From Nitrospirota bacterium (GTDB taxonomy: Bacteria; Nitrospirota; Thermodesulfovibrionia; Thermodesulfovibrionales; Dissulfurispiraceae): a DNA stretch of 64,000 bases. A program made the position numbers and the translations under genes. Location of the stretch: assembly GCA_021792185.1 (NCBI GenBank), contig JAJYVD010000001.1, positions 136,623 through 200,622 of the forward strand, read 5' to 3'. Below the pieces are notes generated by a model, which did no database searches, had not been told where the DNA came from, and saw nothing but the letters and a program-made list of their open reading frames with translations. Shown piece after piece: positions 9,138-17,113 of this stretch (the stretch's first letter is position 1; every line of letters begins with the position of its first letter).

Positions 9138-10118
9138 TTATTTCCACCGGTAGCTGATCGGTGAAAAACACTCCCGGCAGGAAGATATTTTTTCGTGTTC
9201 CAGTCCTTTGATGCACTTTCTACCGAATGTTATCCGGGGACCATGCCATATATCTTTTATGGACGCCATCGAACAGTCGCCGACAATATACTTGCCGTCC
9301 CAGTCAACACAACACATAAGCGCCTTGCCTGCTGCGGTAACCGTCAATCTTCTCCATGGATGAGGACAGTAAGATCTTCCTAAAGATTTTTTGTCGTCAA
9401 CACCCTTGCTCTCCTGTTTCACCCGATTGGAATAATCTATAGAGACAAGTACATCGACTTTATCTCTCCATTGATTCTTAAATGTCTCGAATTCATGAAT
9501 ATTTTCTTTCATCTTGACGAACTGAAGCCGTATCATGGGTTTTTTCCGTCTCAATTCTCCCCGGTAACGCACGAGAAATTCTATATTTCTCCTGACCGTC
9601 TCGTAATCGCTCCCGATCCTTATTGCCTCATAGGTCTCTTTGGTTGCTCCATCAACCGAGATAATAATAAGGTCTATACCGGCCTCGACAAGACCCTTTG
9701 CCTTCTCCTCGGTCAGCAGCAAGCCGTTGGTATTGAACATTACATCCATTATTCCCCTCGTCTTCGCGGTCTCTACCATATCGATCAATTTCGGATGCAT
9801 GAGCGCTTCTCCGCGTCCGCTCAGCTTTAAGGATGAAACCCCGATATCAGAGCATTCCTCTATGATTTTTTTTGCCAGCCCAAACTCGATTATCCCCTTT
9901 TCCATTTTGTAATCAGCATCGCCATGAGGACACATTGTGCATCTGAGATTACAGGCACTTGCAGTCTCAATATCGACATGAGTAGGAACGCGCGTCAAGA
10001 ACGAGGTCTTCCCGAGCAGATTCCATTTCAAACGGTAAGCGGCATACTTCGGATTTACCCCAACCGCTTTGAGTTTGTTGACCGTTGACCTGAAGAATCC
10101 TATTTCATGATAAGGCAT
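9138..10118 (-). CDS. radical SAM/SPASM protein
   Basis: 326 residues. The radical SAM motif CxxxCxxC is at Cys56, Cys60 and Cys63 (ACNLRCTMCPHG). The core has KLSGRGEALMHP and FNTNGLLLTEEKA. A C-terminal Cys-rich tail (SYCPHPWRRL, ALMCCVDWDGKYIVGD, CIKGLEHEKISSCRECFSP) matches a SPASM-type auxiliary iron-sulfur domain. Such proteins are frequent in NeuB-type sugar loci of anaerobes, but their substrates are mostly unknown. It lies 3 bases upstream of the NeuB-like gene and 7 bases downstream of the SpsF-like gene. Confidence 0.85.
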   Translation of the reverse strand: MPYHEIGFFRSTVNKLKAVGVNPKYAAYRLKWNLLGKTSFLTRVPTHVDIETASACNLRCTMCPHGDADYKMEKGIIEFGLAKKIIEECSDIGVSSLKLSGRGEALMHPKLIDMVETAKTRGIMDVMFNTNGLLLTEEKAKGLVEAGIDLIIISVDGATKETYEAIRIGSDYETVRRNIEFLVRYRGELRRKKPMIRLQFVKMKENIHEFETFKNQWRDKVDVLVSIDYSNRVKQESKGVDDKKSLGRSYCPHPWRRLTVTAAGKALMCCVDWDGKYIVGDCSMASIKDIWHGPRITFGRKCIKGLEHEKISSCRECFSPISYRWK

Positions 10119-10125
10119 AATTTTA

Positions 10126-10980
10126 TCACCATTCCAAATTCCTAAGCACTTTTTCGAATTCGTTTCGTGATATAACCTCTCCCATACGATTCTTCACGAT
10201 GACCTTGCCGTCTCTTCTCCTATAAACAGTCATGACCGGCATGTCTTCAAGCCCAGCCACATAAGTATTAACCTGCTTTTCTTCTGAAAAGCGATTGATA
10301 TTCGCCACTTCCGGATTGTCGTCCAGGTAACGGAAAACCTTCCTCAAATCTACCGGCACATGCGGAGTATAAAAAATGTCGTATAACGTACTGATAAGTT
10401 TGTAATCGTCTTCGGTATCGAGAGTCAACCGGAATTCAGGCCTTGAGAATTCGTCATCCACCTCTATCCCCCGCATTTTAAATAAATGTGGATATTCATA
10501 CATAACTTTTGAAATAGCAGGACCCCGATAGCGTTCATGAACCGTCCGCAAGGCGTTTAAGGAGATGATTTCGCTGCCTATGCCTTTGCCAAGCGGAGTC
10601 GTAGCGTAGAGCAGGTCTTCTCCCTTATAGTTGTTCAGCAACACATTCACGATCTCAAAACTAAAAAGCGGCTTGTCGCACCCGCATCGAACAATAATAT
10701 CAGCCCCCTCTCTTTCGGCAATTGCTATATACCGCTCCACCACATCCTCTTCCGAACCGGCGTAGAACGGAACATACAGCTGCTCGGCCTCCTCTATAAG
10801 AGGATGATTATTTGAATTCTTCGAAGTGCCCAAAACAATCGCCTGCACTTTGGGACACTGCCGCATCCGTTCTACATGATGAAAAAAGACCGTTTTGCCT
10901 GCAAGCGGCATCAGCACCTTTCCCGGCAGACGCGATGACGCCATTCTCCCGTGAATCACTGCAATTATCTTAGGCGTCAC
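10126..10980 (-). CDS. SpsF-type cytidylyltransferase family protein (copy 2)
   Basis: 284 residues. The N-terminus carries the nucleotidyltransferase P-loop HGRMASSRLPGKVLMPLAGK, typical of SpsF/CMP-KDO synthetase-like proteins. Further motifs are VLGTSKNSNNHPLIEEA, REGADIIVRCGCDKPL and a late EFRLTLDTEDDYKLI. The family is expected to activate an acidic sugar with CTP or to work with a linked synthase. Here it precedes a SPASM radical SAM gene and a NeuB-like synthase, so it may activate that product. A second SpsF at 28448-29311 is clearly related, with the same RMASxRLPGKVL head and EYRLTxD tail. Confidence 0.82.
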   Translation of the reverse strand: MTPKIIAVIHGRMASSRLPGKVLMPLAGKTVFFHHVERMRQCPKVQAIVLGTSKNSNNHPLIEEAEQLYVPFYAGSEEDVVERYIAIAEREGADIIVRCGCDKPLFSFEIVNVLLNNYKGEDLLYATTPLGKGIGSEIISLNALRTVHERYRGPAISKVMYEYPHLFKMRGIEVDDEFSRPEFRLTLDTEDDYKLISTLYDIFYTPHVPVDLRKVFRYLDDNPEVANINRFSEEKQVNTYVAGLEDMPVMTVYRRRDGKVIVKNRMGEVISRNEFEKVLRNLEW

Positions 10981-10989
10981 GCAGCTCCC

Positions 10990-12483
10990 TCATGTCTTCT
11001 TCCGCATTTCACGATATCTGTAATAACAGTATTTAAAAAGAGCGAATAAATACCTGTCTATGGGCAAACCAAAATAAAGCTCGTGGTTCCTGATCCTTGC
11101 GATATCCATAAAAAAGGCATTAATTCTCCTCGCCAATGAGTTATTGATCTGATGGGGTCTTAGCCAAAAGCCCGATTCAAGGTTCTGATAAAAACTGATC
11201 TTCGAAGAAAGCCTGTAGTTCTTCTGCCATTTTCTCTTGGCGTCGGCATATGTAAATTGTTTAATATAATCCCCATCGCTCCATTCCTCGAGGCTCGAAG
11301 GCTGGCTGATTTCTCCTCTTTTCAACAAATCCTCGCAGAGTTCACTTCTCGGATACGGCCTATATGTGTGAACGCCGCATGTTGTCCGTGGCATCTTGCG
11401 TATCTCGTTAATGAGTTTTACCGTCTCAAAAATATCTTCAGGTCTCTCCCCCGGCATGTCAATAATAAATGAGCACCTTGAGACAATCCCGTGATCTGCG
11501 CTTTTTCTGACAGCATTGAGAGACTGCTGTGGAGTAATGCCCTTTTTAATCATATCCAGGGTTTTCTGCGATCCGGATTCAATGCCGAAATTAAGCTCAT
11601 TAAGGCCGCTCTTCACCAATAGTTCAAGACACTCGCTATTTACCTTGTTTTCTGTAAAGTAATCTACACGGCACTCGGCGTCCCATGTAATGCCGAGCCT
11701 TTCATCTATGAGCCTTCTTGCAATCGCCTTGATCCAGTCTATGTTTACAAACAGATTATCGTCGATTATTTTCAAGTGATTAATGCCATGCCTGCTTACA
11801 ATTATTTTGATTTCGTCTACGACTTTGTCGGAGCTCTTATGTCGGTAGCGGCGATTCCCCGTTACCACATTGATGCAAAATGAACATCGGCCGGGACAGC
11901 CCCGACTTGCCTGATAAGGGAGCCAACGGACATTTCGGGGATCATATTCAAGAAATTTATCAGGAAGAAAGGAATTAATATAGAGTTCAATATTGGAAAC
12001 AAGCGAATAGTCCGGACAGGGGAGGTTTTCCATATCGAGTTTGTTATGCCCGGTGATTATTTTATCTTTATCGCCGGTTCGATGCCCGTGCGTCCGATAA
12101 TATTTAGCGAGCCGGACTATGGCCTCGTCTCCTTCATCAACAACAACCTTATCTACCAGATGGCTCTGAGCCATTTGTTCGGGGAAAAGGGTTGCATGCC
12201 AGCCTCCCCACACTATAGGGATATCGAAGTTTTCTTTAATAGTACTCGCTATTTTTACGGCATTCGGAATCTCCGGTGTCAAAACACTCATGCCGACAAA
12301 AAGGGCATCCGTGCATTCCTGCAATATGCCGGGGAGATAGTTATTTTCGGTAGGACAGGTAAAAATTCTCACTTCATGCCCGGCTGCCTTCAGCGCTGTG
12401 CCTATCTGTATAAGATTAAGCGGAGGATAGATATTCAATGATAGCGTGTTCTTAGGCTGTATTAAAATTATCCTGTCTTTCAT
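10990..12483 (-). CDS. B12-binding domain radical SAM protein
   Basis: 497 residues. The N-terminal cobalamin-type Rossmann domain starts QPKNTLSLNIYPPL and has GGWHATLFPEQ near 93. The radical SAM Cys residues are at 196, 200 and 203 (GCPGRCSFCINVV). The core has NFGIESGSQKTLDMIKKGITP. It is a close paralogue of the gene at 30294-31820: both share YPPL, GGWH-TLFPEQMA, FCINVVT-N-RYR and IKxGITPxQ. This subtype is recurrent in surface-glycan loci; chemistry on the sugar is likely but unproven. It sits between the GT2-cytidylyltransferase fusion gene and SpsF copy 2. Confidence 0.86.
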   Translation of the reverse strand: MKDRIILIQPKNTLSLNIYPPLNLIQIGTALKAAGHEVRIFTCPTENNYLPGILQECTDALFVGMSVLTPEIPNAVKIASTIKENFDIPIVWGGWHATLFPEQMAQSHLVDKVVVDEGDEAIVRLAKYYRTHGHRTGDKDKIITGHNKLDMENLPCPDYSLVSNIELYINSFLPDKFLEYDPRNVRWLPYQASRGCPGRCSFCINVVTGNRRYRHKSSDKVVDEIKIIVSRHGINHLKIIDDNLFVNIDWIKAIARRLIDERLGITWDAECRVDYFTENKVNSECLELLVKSGLNELNFGIESGSQKTLDMIKKGITPQQSLNAVRKSADHGIVSRCSFIIDMPGERPEDIFETVKLINEIRKMPRTTCGVHTYRPYPRSELCEDLLKRGEISQPSSLEEWSDGDYIKQFTYADAKRKWQKNYRLSSKISFYQNLESGFWLRPHQINNSLARRINAFFMDIARIRNHELYFGLPIDRYLFALFKYCYYRYREMRKKT

Positions 12484-13881
12484 TTATTTCATTTCCTGAT
12501 TGTCGCGCCTAAGCATCATTACGTACTCGGCCACCCAGAATGAAAATTCATCCTCGATCTTCCATGCGTCCTGCATTGACATCTCTATATGCCCGACCGA
12601 GCTCCCGAGATACTCTGAGTTGAGATTATTCGTTTTTACAATATAAATGGATCCTGTTTCTTTGTAAATAGTCTCTTTATCTTCCCTCATTAGGCGGCGT
12701 TTGTATCCTACCATCTCGAGGCCATATTCCCCCGGCTTCCAGTGAAACGTCAGGTCGGTAACAACGCTTATAACAGCATCGGTTCCATACAACAGCATAG
12801 TATCTATCGCCTCAGTTATATGGCTCTCTTTAGTAAACGGCGTTATATAATGTAAAGTTGCTATATAGTCAGGATTGTAACTTTCATTTGAGACCAGATA
12901 GTCCGCCAAATGTTTCAAAACCTTATCAAAGGAGACGTTTGTCCGTGCCAGCTCTATAGGCCTTAAGAATGGGACTTCTGCCCCTAACTTCACAGACAGC
13001 TCTGCTATTTCCCTGTCTTCGGTTGACACAAATACGCGGTCGATAAGATCTGTTTTCAATGCCTCTTCAATAATGTAAGATATCAATGGCTTTCCATTGA
13101 GTTCTTTGAGGGCGAGCTTTTCCTTATTTCTAAAAAGCCCCATTGCCGGGATTATAGCGATAATTTTCTTATTCTGACGATAGCCTTTTCCCTCCACAAA
13201 ACGCTTTTTCACATACTGACGCGCCTTCATGCGGGCAGAAAAATTGTTCGACATGCCTGCCTCATGTTTCCGGTAATACATGAGCGGCAAATTAACATTA
13301 TATACGTTGAACTTATCGATAAATCTTATCCAGAAATCGTAGTCCTCCTGATACCGGAGTTCTTCATTATAGCCGCCTATCGCGTCATAGCACTCTCTTC
13401 GATACATGGCTCCGGCAGCAAGTGGACTGCGATCAAGCAACTTAATCTCATCGTTAACCTTAGGCAGACGATAAGAATCGAGAATTTCACCGTATTTGGA
13501 AATGCGGTAATAATCGCAGTAAACCATATGTATATTCGGGTCGTTGTCGAGGATATGAGACTCTATCAGCAAAATGTTTTCATCGAAGTAGTCATCCGCA
13601 TCAAGCCTGATTATATATTTACCCTGTGATGCCCTGATACCGGCATTGCATGCCTTTGCAAGTCCGAGGCCTTCAATCGTAATCACTTTCATCCTATCGG
13701 GAAAACTCTCGCAATAGCGCTCGAGTATTGCCGGAGTATCATCCGTGCTGCCGTCATTTACGACAATCATTTCCCAGTCGGAGAACCTCTGTTTCAAAAC
13801 GCTGTCCAGACACTGAGGAAGATATTTGCCGTAATTGTGCGCAGTAACGATAACGCTTACTTTCGGCTCAACGGCACTCAT
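12484..13881 (-). CDS. fusion: family 2 glycosyltransferase + NeuA-like cytidylyltransferase domain
   Basis: 465 residues with two parts. Residues 1-225 are a GT2 domain: VSVIVTAHNYGKYLPQCLDSVL at the head, VNDGSTDDT, and a DADD metal site at 94-97. Residues 238-465 are an acylneuraminate cytidylyltransferase-like domain: IPAMGLFRNKEKLALKELNGKPLI, RVFVSTEDREIAELS, LHYITPFTK. The usual NeuA P-loop reads IPARGGSK; here Arg and GGSK are replaced, so catalysis is uncertain. A protein joining sugar activation to transfer is unusual. The 3' end of the upstream SDR gene overlaps its start by 4 bases. Confidence 0.83.
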   Translation of the reverse strand: MSAVEPKVSVIVTAHNYGKYLPQCLDSVLKQRFSDWEMIVVNDGSTDDTPAILERYCESFPDRMKVITIEGLGLAKACNAGIRASQGKYIIRLDADDYFDENILLIESHILDNDPNIHMVYCDYYRISKYGEILDSYRLPKVNDEIKLLDRSPLAAGAMYRRECYDAIGGYNEELRYQEDYDFWIRFIDKFNVYNVNLPLMYYRKHEAGMSNNFSARMKARQYVKKRFVEGKGYRQNKKIIAIIPAMGLFRNKEKLALKELNGKPLISYIIEEALKTDLIDRVFVSTEDREIAELSVKLGAEVPFLRPIELARTNVSFDKVLKHLADYLVSNESYNPDYIATLHYITPFTKESHITEAIDTMLLYGTDAVISVVTDLTFHWKPGEYGLEMVGYKRRLMREDKETIYKETGSIYIVKTNNLNSEYLGSSVGHIEMSMQDAWKIEDEFSFWVAEYVMMLRRDNQEMK

Positions 13882-14879
13882 TCTTTTCCCGTTCCATTCA
13901 AAAAATAGTCGAATGTCTTCTCGATACCCGCTTCAAGATCATAAAGCGGCTTAAACCCAAGCATTTTCTCTGCCTTCGAAATATCGGAGTAATTTCTTCT
14001 CACATCACCCGCACGACACTGTCCATAAACGATCCGGGCTATTATTCCGGTCCTCCGTTCGACGATATCCTTTATTTTTTCCGCTATCTCATTAACGGTC
14101 GTCTCTTTATATGTGGCAATCTGAAATACTTCGCCGCCGACTTCAGATGCAGCAGCCAGCAAAACCGCCCGAACAAGGTCATCTATGAAGATAAAATCCC
14201 TTGTCTGGTTGCCGTCACCGTATATCTCGAGAGGCTCACCCTTAAGAGCAGACTTAAAGAACTTCGCTACGACACTGCTTTTATGTTTCGAGCGCGGGCC
14301 GTACACATTCCCAAATCTAAGTGAGACGGTCTTCAGCCCGAACGTCCTGAAATAAGCGCAACAGTATCCCTCGCCGGCAAGTTTACTCGCGCCATAGGGA
14401 GAAACCGGTTTGGGGACTTTCCCTTCATGTATCGGAGGGTCAACCTCGCCGAGCGGAGCACCCGAGGATGCAAAAATAAATTTCGTGATGCCGTTCTGCT
14501 TTGCGGACTCAAGCATATTGAATGTCCCGATAATATTCGTCTCCATATCCGCTCTCGGATCGTCAACCGAAGGAGCAACGCCGGTGTTCGCAGCCAGATG
14601 AATAACTATATCAATGCCCTTCGAAACGGCAAAGGCCGTTCCATAATCTTTTATATCCCCCACCATAAGTTCGACGCCGACAGACCCGCCTTTTATTTCA
14701 TCGCTTTTAACTTTTCGGAATTTGCATACTCCTCTCAGATCCTCTTCCGTTCCTACGGAGAGATTATCGAGCACCCTGATGTTTGCCTGCGGGGCAATTC
14801 TTAAAATACGCTCAATAAGATTGACGCCTATAAAGCCGGCCCCGCCGGTAATAAGCCAGTTTTTATATCTCATTTCCAC
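13878..14879 (-). CDS. NAD-dependent epimerase/dehydratase (SDR family)
   Basis: 333 residues of the extended SDR family. It has the NAD-binding motif GGAGFIGVNLIERI at the start, IHLAANTGVAPSVDDPRADMETNIIG, an active-site FASSGAPLGEV and YGASK. The C-terminal RDFIFIDDLVRAVL fits sugar-nucleotide 4-epimerases and related enzymes (UDP-glucose 4-epimerase or GDP-mannose dehydratase relatives). It would act on a nucleotide sugar in the cytoplasm. The start overlaps the end of the sulfoquinovose synthase-like gene by about 10 bases, and its stop overlaps the fusion gene. The exact reaction is open. Confidence 0.83.
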   Translation of the reverse strand: MEMRYKNWLITGGAGFIGVNLIERILRIAPQANIRVLDNLSVGTEEDLRGVCKFRKVKSDEIKGGSVGVELMVGDIKDYGTAFAVSKGIDIVIHLAANTGVAPSVDDPRADMETNIIGTFNMLESAKQNGITKFIFASSGAPLGEVDPPIHEGKVPKPVSPYGASKLAGEGYCCAYFRTFGLKTVSLRFGNVYGPRSKHKSSVVAKFFKSALKGEPLEIYGDGNQTRDFIFIDDLVRAVLLAAASEVGGEVFQIATYKETTVNEIAEKIKDIVERRTGIIARIVYGQCRAGDVRRNYSDISKAEKMLGFKPLYDLEAGIEKTFDYFLNGTGKE

Positions 14880-16018
14880 CTTATACCGCTGAAAATAGCA
14901 TCGTGATTTATCCGGTGCTTATATTGTTCGACGACCTCGAACATTCCATCAAGGGTTTCTTCGTTTAGATGGTGCGGCTGCAGCCCGAGTTCGCGCAGCC
15001 CTGTATAGGTGGGGTTATAGTAATGGTCCTCTTTCTCCACCCTCGGATTCTCGTAGCGTCGAACCTCGACATTATAACCGAGACGGTTGCCTGTGCTGCT
15101 GACCTTTTCAGCCAATTGGTTCACGCTGAAGGTTTCGGTCACCTGGTTGAATACTTTGAGCTCACCCTTTTCCGGCGGGTTCGTTGCCGAAAGATAGACG
15201 CACTGCATTGTATCTTTGATATTAAGATACCCCCGCGTCTGACCTCCTTGTCCGTATATAGTCAACGGATGACCAGCCACTGCCTGGACGATAAACCTGT
15301 TCAACACCGTGCCGAATATCTCATCGTAATGGAAATTGGGCATGAGCTTCGGATCAAGGTCCGCCTCCTCGGTGGAAATGCCGTACACCGGTCCCTGCAT
15401 CAGGTCAGTCACTCTCAAGCCCCACGTCCTCACATAAAACCAGAGCATGTCTGTATCCTGGATCTTTGTCGTATGATAGAGAGAGCCGGCTTGTCTCGGA
15501 AAAAGAAACTTATCTTTTCTTCCCTTATGCTCTATCTCCAGCCACCCCTCCTCGATATCTATATCTGGGGTTCCGTATTCTCCCATGGTTCCGAGCTTGA
15601 TCAGGTGGCAGTCAGGGTTACTCTCCTTTATGGCATAGATGGTGTTGAGCGTTCCTATGAGATTATTCTTCAAGGTAAATGAAGCCGTTTCATAATTCAG
15701 CATCGAATAGGGAGCAGAAGGCTGTTCCGCATAATGAATGACGACATCAGGAGCAGAGCGGGCAAACACTGACTGCAGAAAGTGGTAGTCGGTGATGTCT
15801 CCTATGTGTATCGAAATCTTCCGCTCCGTCAGAGCCTCCCATAGTCTCACTCGCTGTGCAAGATTCGGAGTCGGAACCAGAGGCTCGCAGTCAAACTGAG
15901 TCGCAGCGTTCCGCCGGAAATAATTATCGATGCCTGTCACCTCGTGCCCCCGCTCGGAAAGGTGCATGCAGGTCGCCCAGCCGAGGTATCCATCTGCCCC
16001 GAGTACAAGAAATTTCAT
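14870..16018 (-). CDS. UDP-sulfoquinovose synthase-like SDR
   Basis: 382 residues. It matches the SQD1/UDP-sulfoquinovose synthase family closely along its length: GADGYLGWATCMHLSERGHEV, CEPLVPTP, EQPSAPYSMLN, LIKLGTMGEYGTPDIDIEEG, YHTTK as catalytic Tyr/Lys, IYGQGGQTRGYLNIKDT and FNQVTETFSVNQLA. The known enzyme converts UDP-glucose and sulfite to UDP-sulfoquinovose. In plants and bacteria this feeds sulfolipid; in Sulfolobus (Agl3) it feeds a surface N-glycan. No sulfolipid transferase (SqdX/SqdD) is visible here, so a sulfonated glycan is the more likely use. It overlaps the next SDR gene. Confidence 0.88.
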   Translation of the reverse strand: MKFLVLGADGYLGWATCMHLSERGHEVTGIDNYFRRNAATQFDCEPLVPTPNLAQRVRLWEALTERKISIHIGDITDYHFLQSVFARSAPDVVIHYAEQPSAPYSMLNYETASFTLKNNLIGTLNTIYAIKESNPDCHLIKLGTMGEYGTPDIDIEEGWLEIEHKGRKDKFLFPRQAGSLYHTTKIQDTDMLWFYVRTWGLRVTDLMQGPVYGISTEEADLDPKLMPNFHYDEIFGTVLNRFIVQAVAGHPLTIYGQGGQTRGYLNIKDTMQCVYLSATNPPEKGELKVFNQVTETFSVNQLAEKVSSTGNRLGYNVEVRRYENPRVEKEDHYYNPTYTGLRELGLQPHHLNEETLDGMFEVVEQYKHRINHDAIFSGIRWK

Positions 16019-17088
16019 ACTCTGTTCTCCCGCAAAGACTCGTCAATCTCTTCAAACACTCTGTTTTCGAGAAGGTATGTTTTCAACCTGTCTTTCCCCA
16101 GAGGCTCCTCTCCCGACGATATGTACGGTTTCTGAATAATCCCGGAGACAAACCCCTCGTATTCGTAGTGTATGGAGTTGTATATGTTCTTGAAGGCGGG
16201 TGTAATCACATACATCTCTCTCAACTCAACCGAACGGTGCGATTCTTCGTCACTCATGAGCTCCTCATAGAGCTTCTCGCCCGGCTTGGCGCCTATATCC
16301 GTAATCTCAATATTTCCCGGTCTGTATCCATATTTGGGGGCAAGGATATCAATCATGACTTCTGCGAGGTCCTGAATACTGACGACCGGCATTTTTGTGA
16401 CAAAAACCTCTCCTCCCCTCGCAAGCGTGAGAGACTGCAGCACCATATGCGCGGCCTCCCTTACGGTCATGATGAAGCGGGTCATCTGCCGATCGGTGAT
16501 GGTGACCGGTCCTCCGCTCCGTATCTGTCTCATGAACAGAGGGACAACGGAGCCCCTCGATCCGATCACATTGCCGAATCTCGTGCTCGCAAATACTGTC
16601 TTCCCGTTGCTCATCACCGCGTTGGCGGCGGTCATCAGCTTCTCCCCCATCAACTTCGAGGTTCCCATCACATTCGTCGGATTGACGGCCTTATCACTAC
16701 TGGTGAAGAGCACATATTTGACCTTATGCAAAGTGGCGGCCCTGATGATGTTTTCGACCCCCATAATATTCGTCTGCACCACATCGAAGGGATTGTACTC
16801 TGAGAGGATGACATGTTTAAACGCAGCACAGTGGAATATAATGTCCACGCCGTTGGTGAGCTTTTCCACTTTGTCCCTGTCCCGCACATCACCAAGGAAG
16901 CAAAATGCACCGTTGTTTCTGTATTGCTCCATAAGAAAGAACATCCCTGTTTCGTTGTTGTCCATCAGGCGGAGTTCCCCGGCTCCGGCATGGTGGAGCT
17001 GCCGGCCAAGTTCCGCACCGACAGTACCCGCTGCGCCGGTGATAAGTATTTTCTTATCTTTGTAGAAGTCTCTCAGGTAATCGTCCAT
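16015..17088 (-). CDS. retaining-type UDP-GlcNAc 4,6-dehydratase-like (soluble WbpM/PglF catalytic domain)
   Basis: 357 residues from ATG 17088, chosen for the AGGAAA-type site before it; a GTG at 17127 in the same frame is the alternative. The Polysacc_synt_2 domain has ITGAAGTVGAELGRQL, FHCAAFKHVILSEYNPFD and SSDKAVNPTNVMGTSK. The Tyr of YxxxK is replaced by Met. This is the rule in WbpM/PglF/FlaA-long dehydratases, whereas PseB keeps Tyr. It therefore probably starts a bacillosamine or legionaminic-type sugar, distinct from the PseB at 33999-35027. It lacks the membrane part of WbpM. It overlaps the sulfoquinovose synthase-like gene by 4 bases. Confidence 0.82.
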   Translation of the reverse strand: MDDYLRDFYKDKKILITGAAGTVGAELGRQLHHAGAGELRLMDNNETGMFFLMEQYRNNGAFCFLGDVRDRDKVEKLTNGVDIIFHCAAFKHVILSEYNPFDVVQTNIMGVENIIRAATLHKVKYVLFTSSDKAVNPTNVMGTSKLMGEKLMTAANAVMSNGKTVFASTRFGNVIGSRGSVVPLFMRQIRSGGPVTITDRQMTRFIMTVREAAHMVLQSLTLARGGEVFVTKMPVVSIQDLAEVMIDILAPKYGYRPGNIEITDIGAKPGEKLYEELMSDEESHRSVELREMYVITPAFKNIYNSIHYEYEGFVSGIIQKPYISSGEEPLGKDRLKTYLLENRVFEEIDESLRENRV

Positions 17089-17113
17089 TTTCCTATCTTC
17101 CTCGCTCACCTTT

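Noticed and set aside
8169..9164. Plus-strand frames of 140-153 residues opposite the NeuB-like gene
   Set aside because: They mirror the conserved gene on the other strand and show no family pattern.
14969..16803. Long plus-strand frames (237 and 315 residues)
   Set aside because: They are antisense to well-supported SDR and dehydratase genes and have no recognisable domains.
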